Source: Escherichia coli DSM 30083 = JCM 1649 = ATCC 11775
GTDB taxonomy: Bacteria > Pseudomonadota > Gammaproteobacteria > Enterobacterales > Enterobacteriaceae
Direction: 5' to 3'
NCBI RefSeq assembly: GCF_003697165.2
Contig: NZ_CP033092.2
Span: 1 to 64,000, forward strand
DNA: 64,000 nt
The notes under the pieces are model-generated. The model searched no databases, was not told where the DNA came from, and worked only from the letters and a program-made list of their open reading frames with translations. The translations under genes and the position numbers were made by a program. This document shows, piece after piece, positions 11,999 through 20,242 of the stretch (its first letter is position 1; each line of letters starts with the position of its first letter).

Positions 11999-13291
11999 AT
12001 GGATATTCCCGTTAATGCAGCAAAGCCGGGGCGTCGGCGTTATCTGACGCTGGTGATGATCTTTATTACGGTGGTCATTTGTTATGTTGACCGCGCTAAC
12101 CTGGCCGTGGCTTCTGCCCATATTCAGGAAGAGTTTGGTATTACTAAAGCGCAAATGGGCTATGTATTTTCGGCCTTCGCCTGGCTTTATACGCTATGTC
12201 AGATCCCCGGTGGTTGGTTTTTAGATCGCGTAGGTTCACGCGTGACTTATTTTATTGCGATATTTGGCTGGTCAGTGGCGACGTTATTCCAGGGCTTTGC
12301 CACGGGCTTAATGTCATTAATTGGTCTGCGCGCGATAACCGGTATTTTCGAAGCGCCCGCGTTCCCGACCAATAACCGGATGGTAACCAGTTGGTTCCCG
12401 GAACATGAACGTGCTTCTGCCGTTGGTTTTTATACGTCTGGTCAGTTTGTCGGTCTGGCGTTTCTGACTCCGCTGCTGATCTGGATTCAGGAGATGTTGA
12501 GCTGGCACTGGGTGTTCATTGTCACCGGTGGTATCGGCATTATCTGGTCGCTGATTTGGTTTAAGGTTTATCAGCCGCCGCGTCTGACCAAAGGCATCAG
12601 CAAAGCTGAACTGGATTACATTCGTGATGGCGGCGGTCTGGTGGATGGCGATGCGCCGGTGAAGAAAGAGGCGCGTCAGCCGTTAACAGCCAAAGACTGG
12701 AAACTGGTGTTCCATCGTAAACTGATCGGTGTCTATCTTGGGCAATTTGCGGTGGCTTCTACACTGTGGTTTTTCTTAACCTGGTTCCCGAACTATTTAA
12801 CCCAGGAAAAAGGAATCACAGCGCTGAAAGCAGGCTTTATGACCACGGTGCCATTCCTCGCGGCGTTTATTGGCGTCCTGCTCTCTGGCTGGGTCGCGGA
12901 TCTGCTGGTACGTAAGGGCTTTTCACTGGGCTTTGCGCGTAAAACGCCGATTATCTGCGGCTTGCTGATCTCCACCTGCATTATGGGTGCGAACTACACC
13001 AACGATCCGATGATGATTATGTGCCTGATGGCGCTGGCATTCTTCGGCAACGGTTTTGCTTCGATAACCTGGTCGCTGGTCTCTTCTCTGGCACCGATGC
13101 GCCTGATTGGTTTAACCGGCGGTGTGTTTAACTTTGCCGGTGGTCTGGGCGGCATCACCGTTCCGCTGGTGGTGGGGTACCTGGCGCAGGGTTACGGTTT
13201 CGCGCCTGCACTGGTTTATATCTCCGCCGTCGCGTTGATTGGCGCGCTCTCTTACATCCTGCTGGTGGGCGATGTGAAGCGCGTTGGATAA
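11999..13291 (+). CDS. dgoT: D-galactonate:H+ symporter DgoT (MFS)
   Basis: Inner-membrane anion:cation symporter of the MFS, importing D-galactonate. 430 residues from ATG at 11999, preceded by CTGGAGAAAG; an upstream in-frame start at 11954 lacks support. Twelve hydrophobic segments are visible, with the loop-2 motif GWFLDRVGSR and essential acidic/basic residues DRANLAVA in TM1. It closes the dgoRKADT operon. Its last 40 bases overlap the 3' end of cbrA on the other strand. Confidence 0.96.
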   Translation: MDIPVNAAKPGRRRYLTLVMIFITVVICYVDRANLAVASAHIQEEFGITKAQMGYVFSAFAWLYTLCQIPGGWFLDRVGSRVTYFIAIFGWSVATLFQGFATGLMSLIGLRAITGIFEAPAFPTNNRMVTSWFPEHERASAVGFYTSGQFVGLAFLTPLLIWIQEMLSWHWVFIVTGGIGIIWSLIWFKVYQPPRLTKGISKAELDYIRDGGGLVDGDAPVKKEARQPLTAKDWKLVFHRKLIGVYLGQFAVASTLWFFLTWFPNYLTQEKGITALKAGFMTTVPFLAAFIGVLLSGWVADLLVRKGFSLGFARKTPIICGLLISTCIMGANYTNDPMMIMCLMALAFFGNGFASITWSLVSSLAPMRLIGLTGGVFNFAGGLGGITVPLVVGYLAQGYGFAPALVYISAVALIGALSYILLVGDVKRVG

Positions 13292-14352
13292 TCTTTCAAC
13301 TGTGGAATATGCGCCACTCCACTGCGCATAATCCACTTTCTTAAAGCCGGTGCGGTCAGGCATCGGCTTTTTACTATCTTGCCGAAGAGTTTTAAACGCA
13401 GTTTGCGAGTGGCGCGCCAGTAAGCGGTATTGAGCTTCTCTGGCAGCTTCAGTAATACCGAACGCAGAATCTCTGCGCTATCCAGCGCATAGCTAATCCC
13501 CTCCAGCGAGCTGGCGCTGATAAATCCCGCCGCTTCGCCAATCAGAAAGGCGTTGTCCTTGCCGCAGACAAAATCCTGCCAGCGTGAGGGAAACAGCACC
13601 GTGCATTTTTCGCTTTTCACCGCCTTACCAAACTGGAACTGAAAGGCGCTCATTTTCTCTTTTAGCGTCGTGAAACGCGTCTGACCGTCTTTCATCGGAT
13701 AGGCACCGCCAAAGATAAAATAACCGTCTTTGCTGATACTCCATGAGTAACAGTCAGTTATCGCATTATCAAAGATGCAGGAGTAGAACGGCACCGGATG
13801 TTTCTCTGCGAACCACTGCTGGATGGCGACATATTTACGAATCTGATGATCCGGGTAGAGATGTCGCCGCACCATCGAGTTGGCACCATCGGCACCGACC
13901 AGATAGCGGGCGGTAATATGCTGCTCCCAGCCGTCTGCGCGAAAAATGACATGCCATTTATCATCCTCACGCCAGATTTTTCGACACAGGCTGTCGTGGT
14001 AAACCTCAACGCTGGCGGGGATCAGCGATTTCATCCACAAGTCGAAAGCATGGCGATTAATATTGATATAGCTTCGCTGGTAGTTACGCGTGAGCGATGC
14101 GGCGACGTCGACGGTTTTGACGCTGAAAATCTGCGGGTTGGCGATGACATCGACAGGAAGCGTCAATCCATCGCGAATAAAAGATCGCTGCGCGTCCGGT
14201 GCCAGCAGACCGCCACAAGGTTTGCTGAAACCTTCAGTACCATGCTGGTGCTTTTTATCCAGCGCGATCACCTGCATTTTGCCTGCTAACTTTCGCGCCA
14301 ACGCCGACCCTGCCGGGCCGAGGCCAATAATCGCCACGTCGAAATGTTCCAT
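13252..14352 (-). CDS. cbrA: FAD-dependent oxidoreductase CbrA (CreB-regulated)
   Basis: Geranylgeranyl-reductase-like flavoprotein; K-12 cbrA belongs to the CreBC regulon and influences colicin E2 tolerance, with unknown substrate. 366 residues from ATG at 14352. The Rossmann FAD motif GLGPAGSALARKL is near residues 10-22, YLVGADGANS is near the middle and FLIGEAAGFISASS is the second FAD contact. In-frame starts at 14370 (ATG) and 14373 (GTG) cannot be excluded since none has a strong ribosome site. The 3' end runs 40 bases into dgoT. A CreB site lies 47 bases upstream. Confidence 0.9.
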   Translation of the reverse strand: MEHFDVAIIGLGPAGSALARKLAGKMQVIALDKKHQHGTEGFSKPCGGLLAPDAQRSFIRDGLTLPVDVIANPQIFSVKTVDVAASLTRNYQRSYININRHAFDLWMKSLIPASVEVYHDSLCRKIWREDDKWHVIFRADGWEQHITARYLVGADGANSMVRRHLYPDHQIRKYVAIQQWFAEKHPVPFYSCIFDNAITDCYSWSISKDGYFIFGGAYPMKDGQTRFTTLKEKMSAFQFQFGKAVKSEKCTVLFPSRWQDFVCGKDNAFLIGEAAGFISASSLEGISYALDSAEILRSVLLKLPEKLNTAYWRATRKLRLKLFGKIVKSRCLTAPALRKWIMRSGVAHIPQLKDYPTRFTSPTSRM

Positions 14353-14398
14353 CTTTTCACTCACATTCATCACGATGGCAAAAGACTATTGTCTGAAA

Positions 14399-14414
14399 GT
14401 GAAGTCCTTGTGAA
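14399..14414 (-). promoter_or_regulatory. CreB-binding cre tag upstream of cbrA
   Basis: On the minus strand the sequence reads TTCAC-AAGGAC-TTCAC, a perfect match to the published cre tag TTCAC-N6-TTCAC. It lies between divergent cbrA and yidR and fits the known CreB dependence of cbrA. It ends only 5 bases before the annotated yidR ATG. Confidence 0.85.
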
Positions 14415-14419
14415 GTATT

Positions 14420-15667
14420 ATGGCGGGAACCGTTTTGTATCAGGACCGCGCCATGAAACAGATAACCTTTGCTCCTCGTAATCACCTGCTCACCAATACC
14501 AATACCTGGACGCCCGACAGCCAGTGGCTGGTGTTTGACGTGCGGCCTTCTGGGGCGTCGTTTACCGGCGAGACCATTGAGCGTGTGAATATCCATACCG
14601 GCGAGGTCGAGGTTATCTATCGCGCGTCACAGGGCGCATACGTCGGCGTGGTGACCGTTCATCCGAAGTCAGAGAAGTATGTCTTCATCCACGGCCCGGA
14701 AAATCCTGATGAAACATGGTATTACGACTTTCATCATCGGCGCGGAGTGATTGTTGAAAGCGGCAAGGTGAGCAATCTCGATGCAATGGATATTACCGCG
14801 CCATATACGCCAGGAGCGCTACGTGGCGGCAGCCATGTACATGTCTTTAGCCCGAACGGTGAAAGGGTGAGCTTTACCTACAACGACCATGTAATGCATG
14901 AACTCGATCCGGCGCTGGATTTGCGAAACGTCGGTGTTGCTGCACCGTTTGGCCCGGTCAACGTACAAAAGCAGCATCCGCGTGAATACAGCGGTAGCCA
15001 CTGGTGCGTGCTGGTAAGTAAAACCACGCCCACGCCACAGCCTGGCAGTGATGAAATCAATCGTGCTTATGAAGAAGGATGGGTAGGAAATCACGCGCTG
15101 GCGTTTATTGGCGACACACTTTCGCCAAAGGGCGAGAAAGTGCCGGAGCTGTTTATTGTCGAGTTGCCGAAAGATGAAGCTGGCTGGAAAGCGGCAGGTG
15201 ATGTGCCGTTAAGTGGAACGGAAACAACCCTGCCTGCGCCACCGCGTGGTGTCGTGCAGCGACGTTTAACCTTTACGCACCATCGTATTTACCCGGGCCT
15301 GGTTAACATTCCGCGCCACTGGGTGCGTTGTAATCCTCAAGGAACACAAATTGCGTTTTTAATGCGTGATGATAACGGCATTGTGCAACTGTGGCTTATC
15401 TCGCCACAGGGCGGTGAACCACGCCAGTTAACCCATAATAAAACGGATATTCAGTCTGCATTTAACTGGCATCCATCAGGCGAATGGCTGGGATTTGTGC
15501 TGGATAATCGGATTGCTTGTGCCCATGCGCAAAGCGGCGAGGTTGAGTATTTAACCGAAAACCACGCCAATCCACCTTCTGCGGACGCCGTGGTTTTCTC
15601 GCCGGATGGTCAATGGTTGGCGTGGATGGAGGACGGTCAGTTGTGGATCACCGAAACTGACCGCTAG
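14420..15667 (+). CDS. yidR: Conserved beta-propeller-like protein YidR
   Basis: 415 residues, function unknown. TolB/WD40-like repeats are visible (PDSQWLVFDVRPSG, NPQGTQIAFLMRDDNG, HPSGEWLGFVLDN, SPDGQWLAWMEDG), which suggests a multi-bladed propeller related to oligogalacturonide-lyase-like domains. No signal peptide is obvious. The conventional ATG at 14420 has no ribosome site and touches the cre tag; ATG at 14453, preceded by AGGA, is a plausible alternative giving 404 residues. It converges on yidQ with a 3-base gap. Confidence 0.88.
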   Translation: MAGTVLYQDRAMKQITFAPRNHLLTNTNTWTPDSQWLVFDVRPSGASFTGETIERVNIHTGEVEVIYRASQGAYVGVVTVHPKSEKYVFIHGPENPDETWYYDFHHRRGVIVESGKVSNLDAMDITAPYTPGALRGGSHVHVFSPNGERVSFTYNDHVMHELDPALDLRNVGVAAPFGPVNVQKQHPREYSGSHWCVLVSKTTPTPQPGSDEINRAYEEGWVGNHALAFIGDTLSPKGEKVPELFIVELPKDEAGWKAAGDVPLSGTETTLPAPPRGVVQRRLTFTHHRIYPGLVNIPRHWVRCNPQGTQIAFLMRDDNGIVQLWLISPQGGEPRQLTHNKTDIQSAFNWHPSGEWLGFVLDNRIACAHAQSGEVEYLTENHANPPSADAVVFSPDGQWLAWMEDGQLWITETDR

Positions 15668-15670
15668 CTC

Positions 15671-16003
15671 TCAGTTTGCAGGCATTTTGGCGGGGGGAAT
15701 GACGTTATTGGTTTCTTGCGCGTTGGCTTCGCTTTTTTCAACGCGCGAGCGCACTGAGCTGTCTTTGCGGAACACATCCCACGGTAGTAATATTGTGTCC
15801 AGTACTGCGGTAAATGGCATGTCGAGTATCGCCAGCGATTTTGTGCCCCAGTTGGTTTCATCGTCGCCAATCATGGTTGCGCTGGCGCGGGTGCCAGGAT
15901 ACGTTCCTTCTTTCCCCCCGGTATGGGACATCACGCTGGAGCATCCTCCGAGTAATGTCATTCCGCTGCATATCATGAACGCTAACAACACATTTCTTAT
16001 CAT
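15671..16003 (-). CDS. yidQ: Putative outer-membrane lipoprotein YidQ (DUF1375)
   Basis: 110 residues from ATG at 16003, which places the signal peptide at the N-terminus: MIRNVLLAFMICSG then lipobox LGGC with Cys21 and Ser at +2. The body is short, with a conserved region SLAILDMPFTAVLDTILLPWD typical of YceK/YidQ lipoproteins. An upstream in-frame ATG at 16078 would bury the signal sequence. It is convergent with yidR, and its promoter region is shared back-to-back with ibpA. Confidence 0.92.
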   Translation of the reverse strand: MIRNVLLAFMICSGMTLLGGCSSVMSHTGGKEGTYPGTRASATMIGDDETNWGTKSLAILDMPFTAVLDTILLPWDVFRKDSSVRSRVEKSEANAQETNNVIPPAKMPAN

Positions 16004-16177
16004 AATAAATTCATCTGTTGATCGTGGGTGTTGGCCTGATGAGTTATAGCGATCCCTTGCTGAAAATAACATCATCATTACGTCGCACTGTGGCGGCTAT
16101 CGCACTTTAACGTTTCGTGCTGCCCCCTCAGTCTATGCAATAGACCATAAACTGCAAAAAAAAGTCCGCTGATAAGG

Positions 16178-16205
16178 CTTGAAAAGTTCATTTCCAGACC
16201 CATTT
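16178..16205 (+). promoter_or_regulatory. Sigma-32 heat-shock promoter of ibpAB
   Basis: CTTGAAA at 16178-16184 and CCCATTT ending at 16205, spaced by about 14 bases, match the sigma-32 consensus (-35 CTTGAAA, -10 CCCCATNT). This is the position known for the ibpAB promoter, about 100 bases before the ibpA ATG. Confidence 0.85.
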
Positions 16206-16308
16206 TTACATCGTAGCCGATGAGGACGCGCCTGATGGGTGTTCTGGCTACCTGACCTGTCCATTGTGGAAGGTCTTAGATTCTCGCTGATTTCAGGAGC
16301 TATTGATT
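16206..16308 (+). promoter_or_regulatory. ibpA 5' UTR with ROSE-type RNA thermometer
   Basis: The leader between the sigma-32 promoter and the ibpA ATG contains GC-rich segments able to fold, and a ribosome site (AGGAGC at 16296-16301) that can pair with upstream pyrimidine-rich sequence. ROSE elements with this layout are established for small heat-shock genes including E. coli ibpA; the placement here is by position and not by folding calculation. Confidence 0.7.
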
Positions 16309-16722
16309 ATGCGTAACTTTGATTTATCCCCGCTTTACCGTTCTGCTATTGGATTTGACCGTTTGTTTAACCACTTAGAAAACAACCAGAGCCAGAGTAA
16401 TGGCGGCTACCCTCCGTATAACGTTGAACTGGTAGACGAAAACCATTATCGCATTGCTATCGCTGTGGCTGGTTTTGCTGAGAGCGAACTGGAAATTACC
16501 GCCCAGGATAATCTGCTGGTGGTGAAAGGTGCTCACGCCGACGAACAAAAAGAGCGCACCTATCTGTACCAGGGCATCGCTGAACGCAACTTTGAACGTA
16601 AATTCCAGTTAGCTGAGAACATTCATGTTCGTGGTGCTAACCTGGTGAATGGTCTGCTGTATATCGATCTCGAACGCGTGATTCCGGAAGCGAAAAAACC
16701 GCGCCGTATCGAAATCAACTAA
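16309..16722 (+). CDS. ibpA: Small heat-shock protein IbpA
   Basis: ATP-independent holdase that co-aggregates with denatured proteins and hands them to DnaK/ClpB; IbpA also represses its own translation. 137 residues from ATG at 16309. The alpha-crystallin domain spans about 35-125 ([35 protein letters not shown]), with the C-terminal anchoring motif I-x-I as IEIN. An ATG two codons upstream (16303 frame) is not the known start. ibpB follows after 111 bases and probably shares the transcript. Confidence 0.98.
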
Positions 16723-16833
16723 TTCCCTAAGGCCGCCTGGCGCGGTCTGACATTTTCATGCTCGCCGTCAGGGAGCATATGCGAATCTTCGGATTTGCAG
16801 GTACTTACTCGCTTCTTAGAAGGAGAAATGACT
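16723..16833 (+). promoter_or_regulatory. ibpA-ibpB intergenic leader, second RNA thermometer
   Basis: This 111-base spacer holds a GC-rich hairpin-forming stretch (GGCCGCC / GGCG) and pairs that could mask the ibpB ribosome site AGGAG at 16821. A ROSE-like thermometer in front of ibpB has been reported for E. coli. I infer it from position and did not compute a fold. Confidence 0.5.
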
Positions 16834-17262
16834 ATGCGTAACTTCGATTTATCCCCACTGATGCGTCAATGGATCGGTTTTGACAAACTGGCCAACGCAC
16901 TGCAAAACGCCGGTGAAAGCCAGAGCTTCCCGCCGTACAACATTGAGAAAAGCGACGATAACCACTACCGCATTACCCTTGCGCTGGCAGGTTTCCGTCA
17001 GGAAGATTTAGAGATTCAACTGGAAGGTACGCGCCTGAGCGTAAAAGGCACGCCAGAGCAGCCAAAAGAAGAGAAAAAATGGCTGCATCAAGGGCTTATG
17101 AATCAGCCTTTTAGCCTGAGCTTTACGCTGGCTGAAAATATGGAAGTCTCTGGCGCAACCTTCGTAAACGGTTTACTGCATATTGATTTAATTCGTAATG
17201 AGCCTGAACCCATCGCAGCGCAGCGTATCGCTATCAGCGAACGTCCCGCGTTAAATAGCTAA
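16834..17262 (+). CDS. ibpB: Small heat-shock protein IbpB
   Basis: Partner of IbpA: it forms mixed small aggregates that are easier for DnaK/ClpB to rescue. 142 residues from ATG at 16834; the ATG at 16828 is in frame but closer to the ribosome site AGGAG. Alpha-crystallin domain ([36 protein letters not shown]) and C-terminal I-x-I (RIAI) are visible. The N-terminus MRNFDLSPL is shared with IbpA, reflecting an old duplication. A terminator follows after 15 bases. Confidence 0.98.
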
Positions 17263-17277
17263 CTAGCTATTCTCTTT

Positions 17278-17306
17278 GCCCCGCCATTCTGGTGGGGCTT
17301 TTTTTT
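17278..17306 (+). terminator. Terminator after ibpB
   Basis: GCCCCGCC-ATTCT-GGTGGGGC followed by eight T residues: a classic intrinsic terminator 15 bases after the ibpB stop. Confidence 0.92.
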
Positions 17307-17458
17307 GTCTTTTTTCTTCAGCAATGCGTTAAATTTCGCCTGTTTAAGATATTTCGGCACGTTCTTTCCCGTGATAATGTGCGCTATAAGGCAAATCTGC
17401 TTCACCGATTCAGCCATAATCCGTAGCAATTAAAATGTTATTTCAAGAGAAATGGACG

Positions 17459-19120
17459 ATGAGTGATATAGCATTAACGGTCAGTATTCTGGCTTTGGTG
17501 GCGGTCGTCGGGTTGTTTATCGGCAACGTCAAGTTTCGCGGTGTTGGATTGGGCATTGGCGGCGTGCTGTTCGGTGGGATCATCGTCGGCCATTTTGTTT
17601 CTCAGGCGGGGATGACATTAAGTAGCGATATGCTGCATGTTATTCAGGAGTTTGGCCTGATCCTGTTCGTTTATACCATCGGGATTCAGGTAGGGCCGGG
17701 CTTCTTTGCCTCATTGCGCGTCTCCGGATTACGCCTCAACCTGTTTGCTGTTCTGATCGTCATCATCGGTGGTCTGGTTACCGCCATCCTGCATAAACTG
17801 TTTGATATTCCACTGCCGGTAGTGCTGGGGATTTTTTCCGGCGCGGTCACCAATACGCCAGCGCTGGGGGCAGGGCAGCAGATCTTGCGCGACCTGGGGA
17901 CACCGATGGCGATGGTCGATCAAATGGGGATGAGCTATGCGATGGCGTATCCATTTGGGATTTGCGGCATTTTGTTCACTATGTGGATGCTGCGGGTTAT
18001 TTTCCGCGTCAATGTTGAGACTGAGGCCCAGCAGCACGAGTCCACGCGAACCAACGGCGGTGCGCTAATCAGGACGATTAACATCCGAGTTGAGAATCCT
18101 AATTTGCATAATTTAGCCATTAAAGATGTGCCGATTCTCAATGGCGATAAAGTTATTTGCTCACGATTGAAACGAGAAGAAACCCTAAAAGTGCCTTCGC
18201 CAGAAACCGTTATTCAACTGGGCGATTTGCTGCATCTGGTGGGGCAGCCTGCGGATTTACATAATGCGCAACTGGTGATTGGTCAGGAGGTCGATACCTC
18301 GCTGTCTACGAAAGGCACTGATTTGCGCGTCGCGCGTGTGGTGGTCACCAATGAAAACGTGCTCGGTAAACGTATTCGCGACCTGCACTTTAAAGAACGC
18401 TATGACGTTGTTATCTCGCGCCTGAACCGTGCTGGTGTTGAATTAGTTGCAAGTAGCGATATCAGCCTGCAGTTCGGCGATATCCTCAACCTGGTGGGGC
18501 GTCCGTCCGCAATTGATGCCGTTGCCAATGTGCTGGGGAATGCGCAGCAAAAACTGCAACAGGTTCAGATGCTGCCAGTGTTTATTGGTATCGGGCTTGG
18601 CGTATTGTTAGGTTCTATTCCCGTCTTTGTGCCTGGGTTCCCGGCGGCGTTGAAACTCGGGCTGGCGGGCGGTCCGCTGATTATGGCGTTGATCCTCGGG
18701 CGTATCGGCAGTATCGGCAAGCTGTACTGGTTTATGCCACCAAGCGCTAACCTGGCGCTACGCGAGTTAGGCATTGTGCTCTTTCTCTCGGTGGTTGGCC
18801 TGAAATCCGGCGGCGATTTTATCCATACACTGGTGGATGGCGAAGGGCTAAGCTGGATTGGTTATGGTGCCCTGATCACCGCCGTTCCGCTGATTACTGT
18901 TGGCATTCTGGCGCGGATGTTAGCCAAAATGAATTACCTGACCATGTGCGGGATGCTGGCAGGTTCCATGACCGATCCTCCGGCGCTGGCGTTTGCTAAT
19001 AATCTTCATCCAACCAGCGGTGCGGCGGCGCTCTCTTACGCCACTGTCTATCCGTTAGTGATGTTCCTGCGCATTATCACACCCCAATTACTGGCGGTGC
19101 TCTTCTGGAGTATCGGTTAA
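17459..19120 (+). CDS. yidE: AspT/YidE-family membrane transporter
   Basis: 553 residues from ATG at 17459 (an upstream in-frame ATG at 17435 has no ribosome site). Two blocks of about five hydrophobic helices (residues about 5-185 and 375-553) flank two RCK_C/TrkA-C domains (about 200-360, with [12 protein letters not shown] and [17 protein letters not shown]), the aspartate:alanine-exchanger (AAEx) architecture. Substrate is unknown. It is transcribed alone between ibpB and convergent yidL. In K-12 the glv genes and yidP follow; here they do not. Confidence 0.95.
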
Positions 19121-19209
19121 CTCTTTTCCCGGTGGAGTCGCCGTAAATGGTACTCCGCCTGGTATTTCTGAACATCATCGAGTCATTTACACACTCGCCA
19201 TTCTGGTTA

Positions 19210-20076
19210 TTACCTGTCCGTATTCTTCAGCACAGCTGACGGCGCATAACCAAATTTATGCTTAAAGGCTTTGCTGAAATGAAAGGAGTCGAAGAAGTTG
19301 AGCGTATCAGCGACTTCGCCAACCGAGTTCCCTTGTTGCTTTAATAGCGATAGCGCCAGATCCAGACGCGCATCGAGGTAATATTCTTTCGGCGTCTTGC
19401 CGGTATAGCGTAAAAACAGACGACGCAACCAGGCCTCGCTACAGGGGATCGTGGCAGCCATATCAGCTACGCTCCAGCGTTGTTGTAGATTGGCATGTAA
19501 AGTGGCAATTAATTTTTCAATTTGCCGCCGTTGTGGATCTTTTTTACCGACTGTGTGCATAAGACAAATCCACTGATAAATAATTTTCGTCAGAAAAGCG
19601 ACTGCCAGATTATTTTTTATTGCTTCTGGTGAAGTAATTAACTCAGCAACTTCGGTGAGTTCCTGATTATAAACTTCGCCATTATAAATAACGCTTTGCT
19701 GACCGACGGGAATATCCATCATACTGGTGGGGGTAAATTCCATCCAGTACTGTTCCCAGACCAAACCTTCACAGTGATAAGAGTGAATATCCATTGGCTT
19801 TAAAAATATAATACAGTTGCCATGCAGAGTTATTTGTTCGTCATTCTTTAAAAGAATTTTCCCACATCCTTGTACGGTATACACCGCAACCCATGAGTTG
19901 GCGATAAGCGGTTTCTTCTTGTCCCGCGGCCAGATCACCCGATAATGCTCGTCGGCGTAGGTATGCCAGAGCGATATCAGAGAAATTCCGCTGGAGATCA
20001 CATTTTCGTTAATCAATAAGGGAATATTGTACGGAGTTTCGTTTTTTACATCCGAACTTTGCAATTTTCCATTCAT
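19210..20076 (-). CDS. yidL: AraC-family transcriptional regulator YidL
   Basis: 288 residues from ATG at 20076, preceded by GGAGGG at good spacing; a GTG at 20106 is an in-frame alternative. The N-terminal cupin-like sensing domain is about 30-130, and the C-terminal double helix-turn-helix about 185-280 (WSVADMAATIPCSEAWLRRLF, GEVADTLNFFDSFHFSKAFKHKFGYAPS). It is divergent from yidK-yidJ-..., so it is the likely activator of that sulfatase operon. The C-terminus KNTDR-stop is about nine residues shorter than the K-12 form I remember, at the point where K-12 continues into glv. Confidence 0.93.
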   Translation of the reverse strand: MNGKLQSSDVKNETPYNIPLLINENVISSGISLISLWHTYADEHYRVIWPRDKKKPLIANSWVAVYTVQGCGKILLKNDEQITLHGNCIIFLKPMDIHSYHCEGLVWEQYWMEFTPTSMMDIPVGQQSVIYNGEVYNQELTEVAELITSPEAIKNNLAVAFLTKIIYQWICLMHTVGKKDPQRRQIEKLIATLHANLQQRWSVADMAATIPCSEAWLRRLFLRYTGKTPKEYYLDARLDLALSLLKQQGNSVGEVADTLNFFDSFHFSKAFKHKFGYAPSAVLKNTDR

Positions 20077-20242
20077 TTTAATATCCCTCCGGCGAATTAT
20101 GCTCACAACCTGAACTTAACAGAAAACAATCCGTTCAGGGATACGACGTTTGTATTTTAAGAATCTGACTGCCTGACCCGACGCATTTTACCTCTCCCTA
20201 TATTCATGCGTCCGGGACATAAACATAAATAAGGGCTATGAG

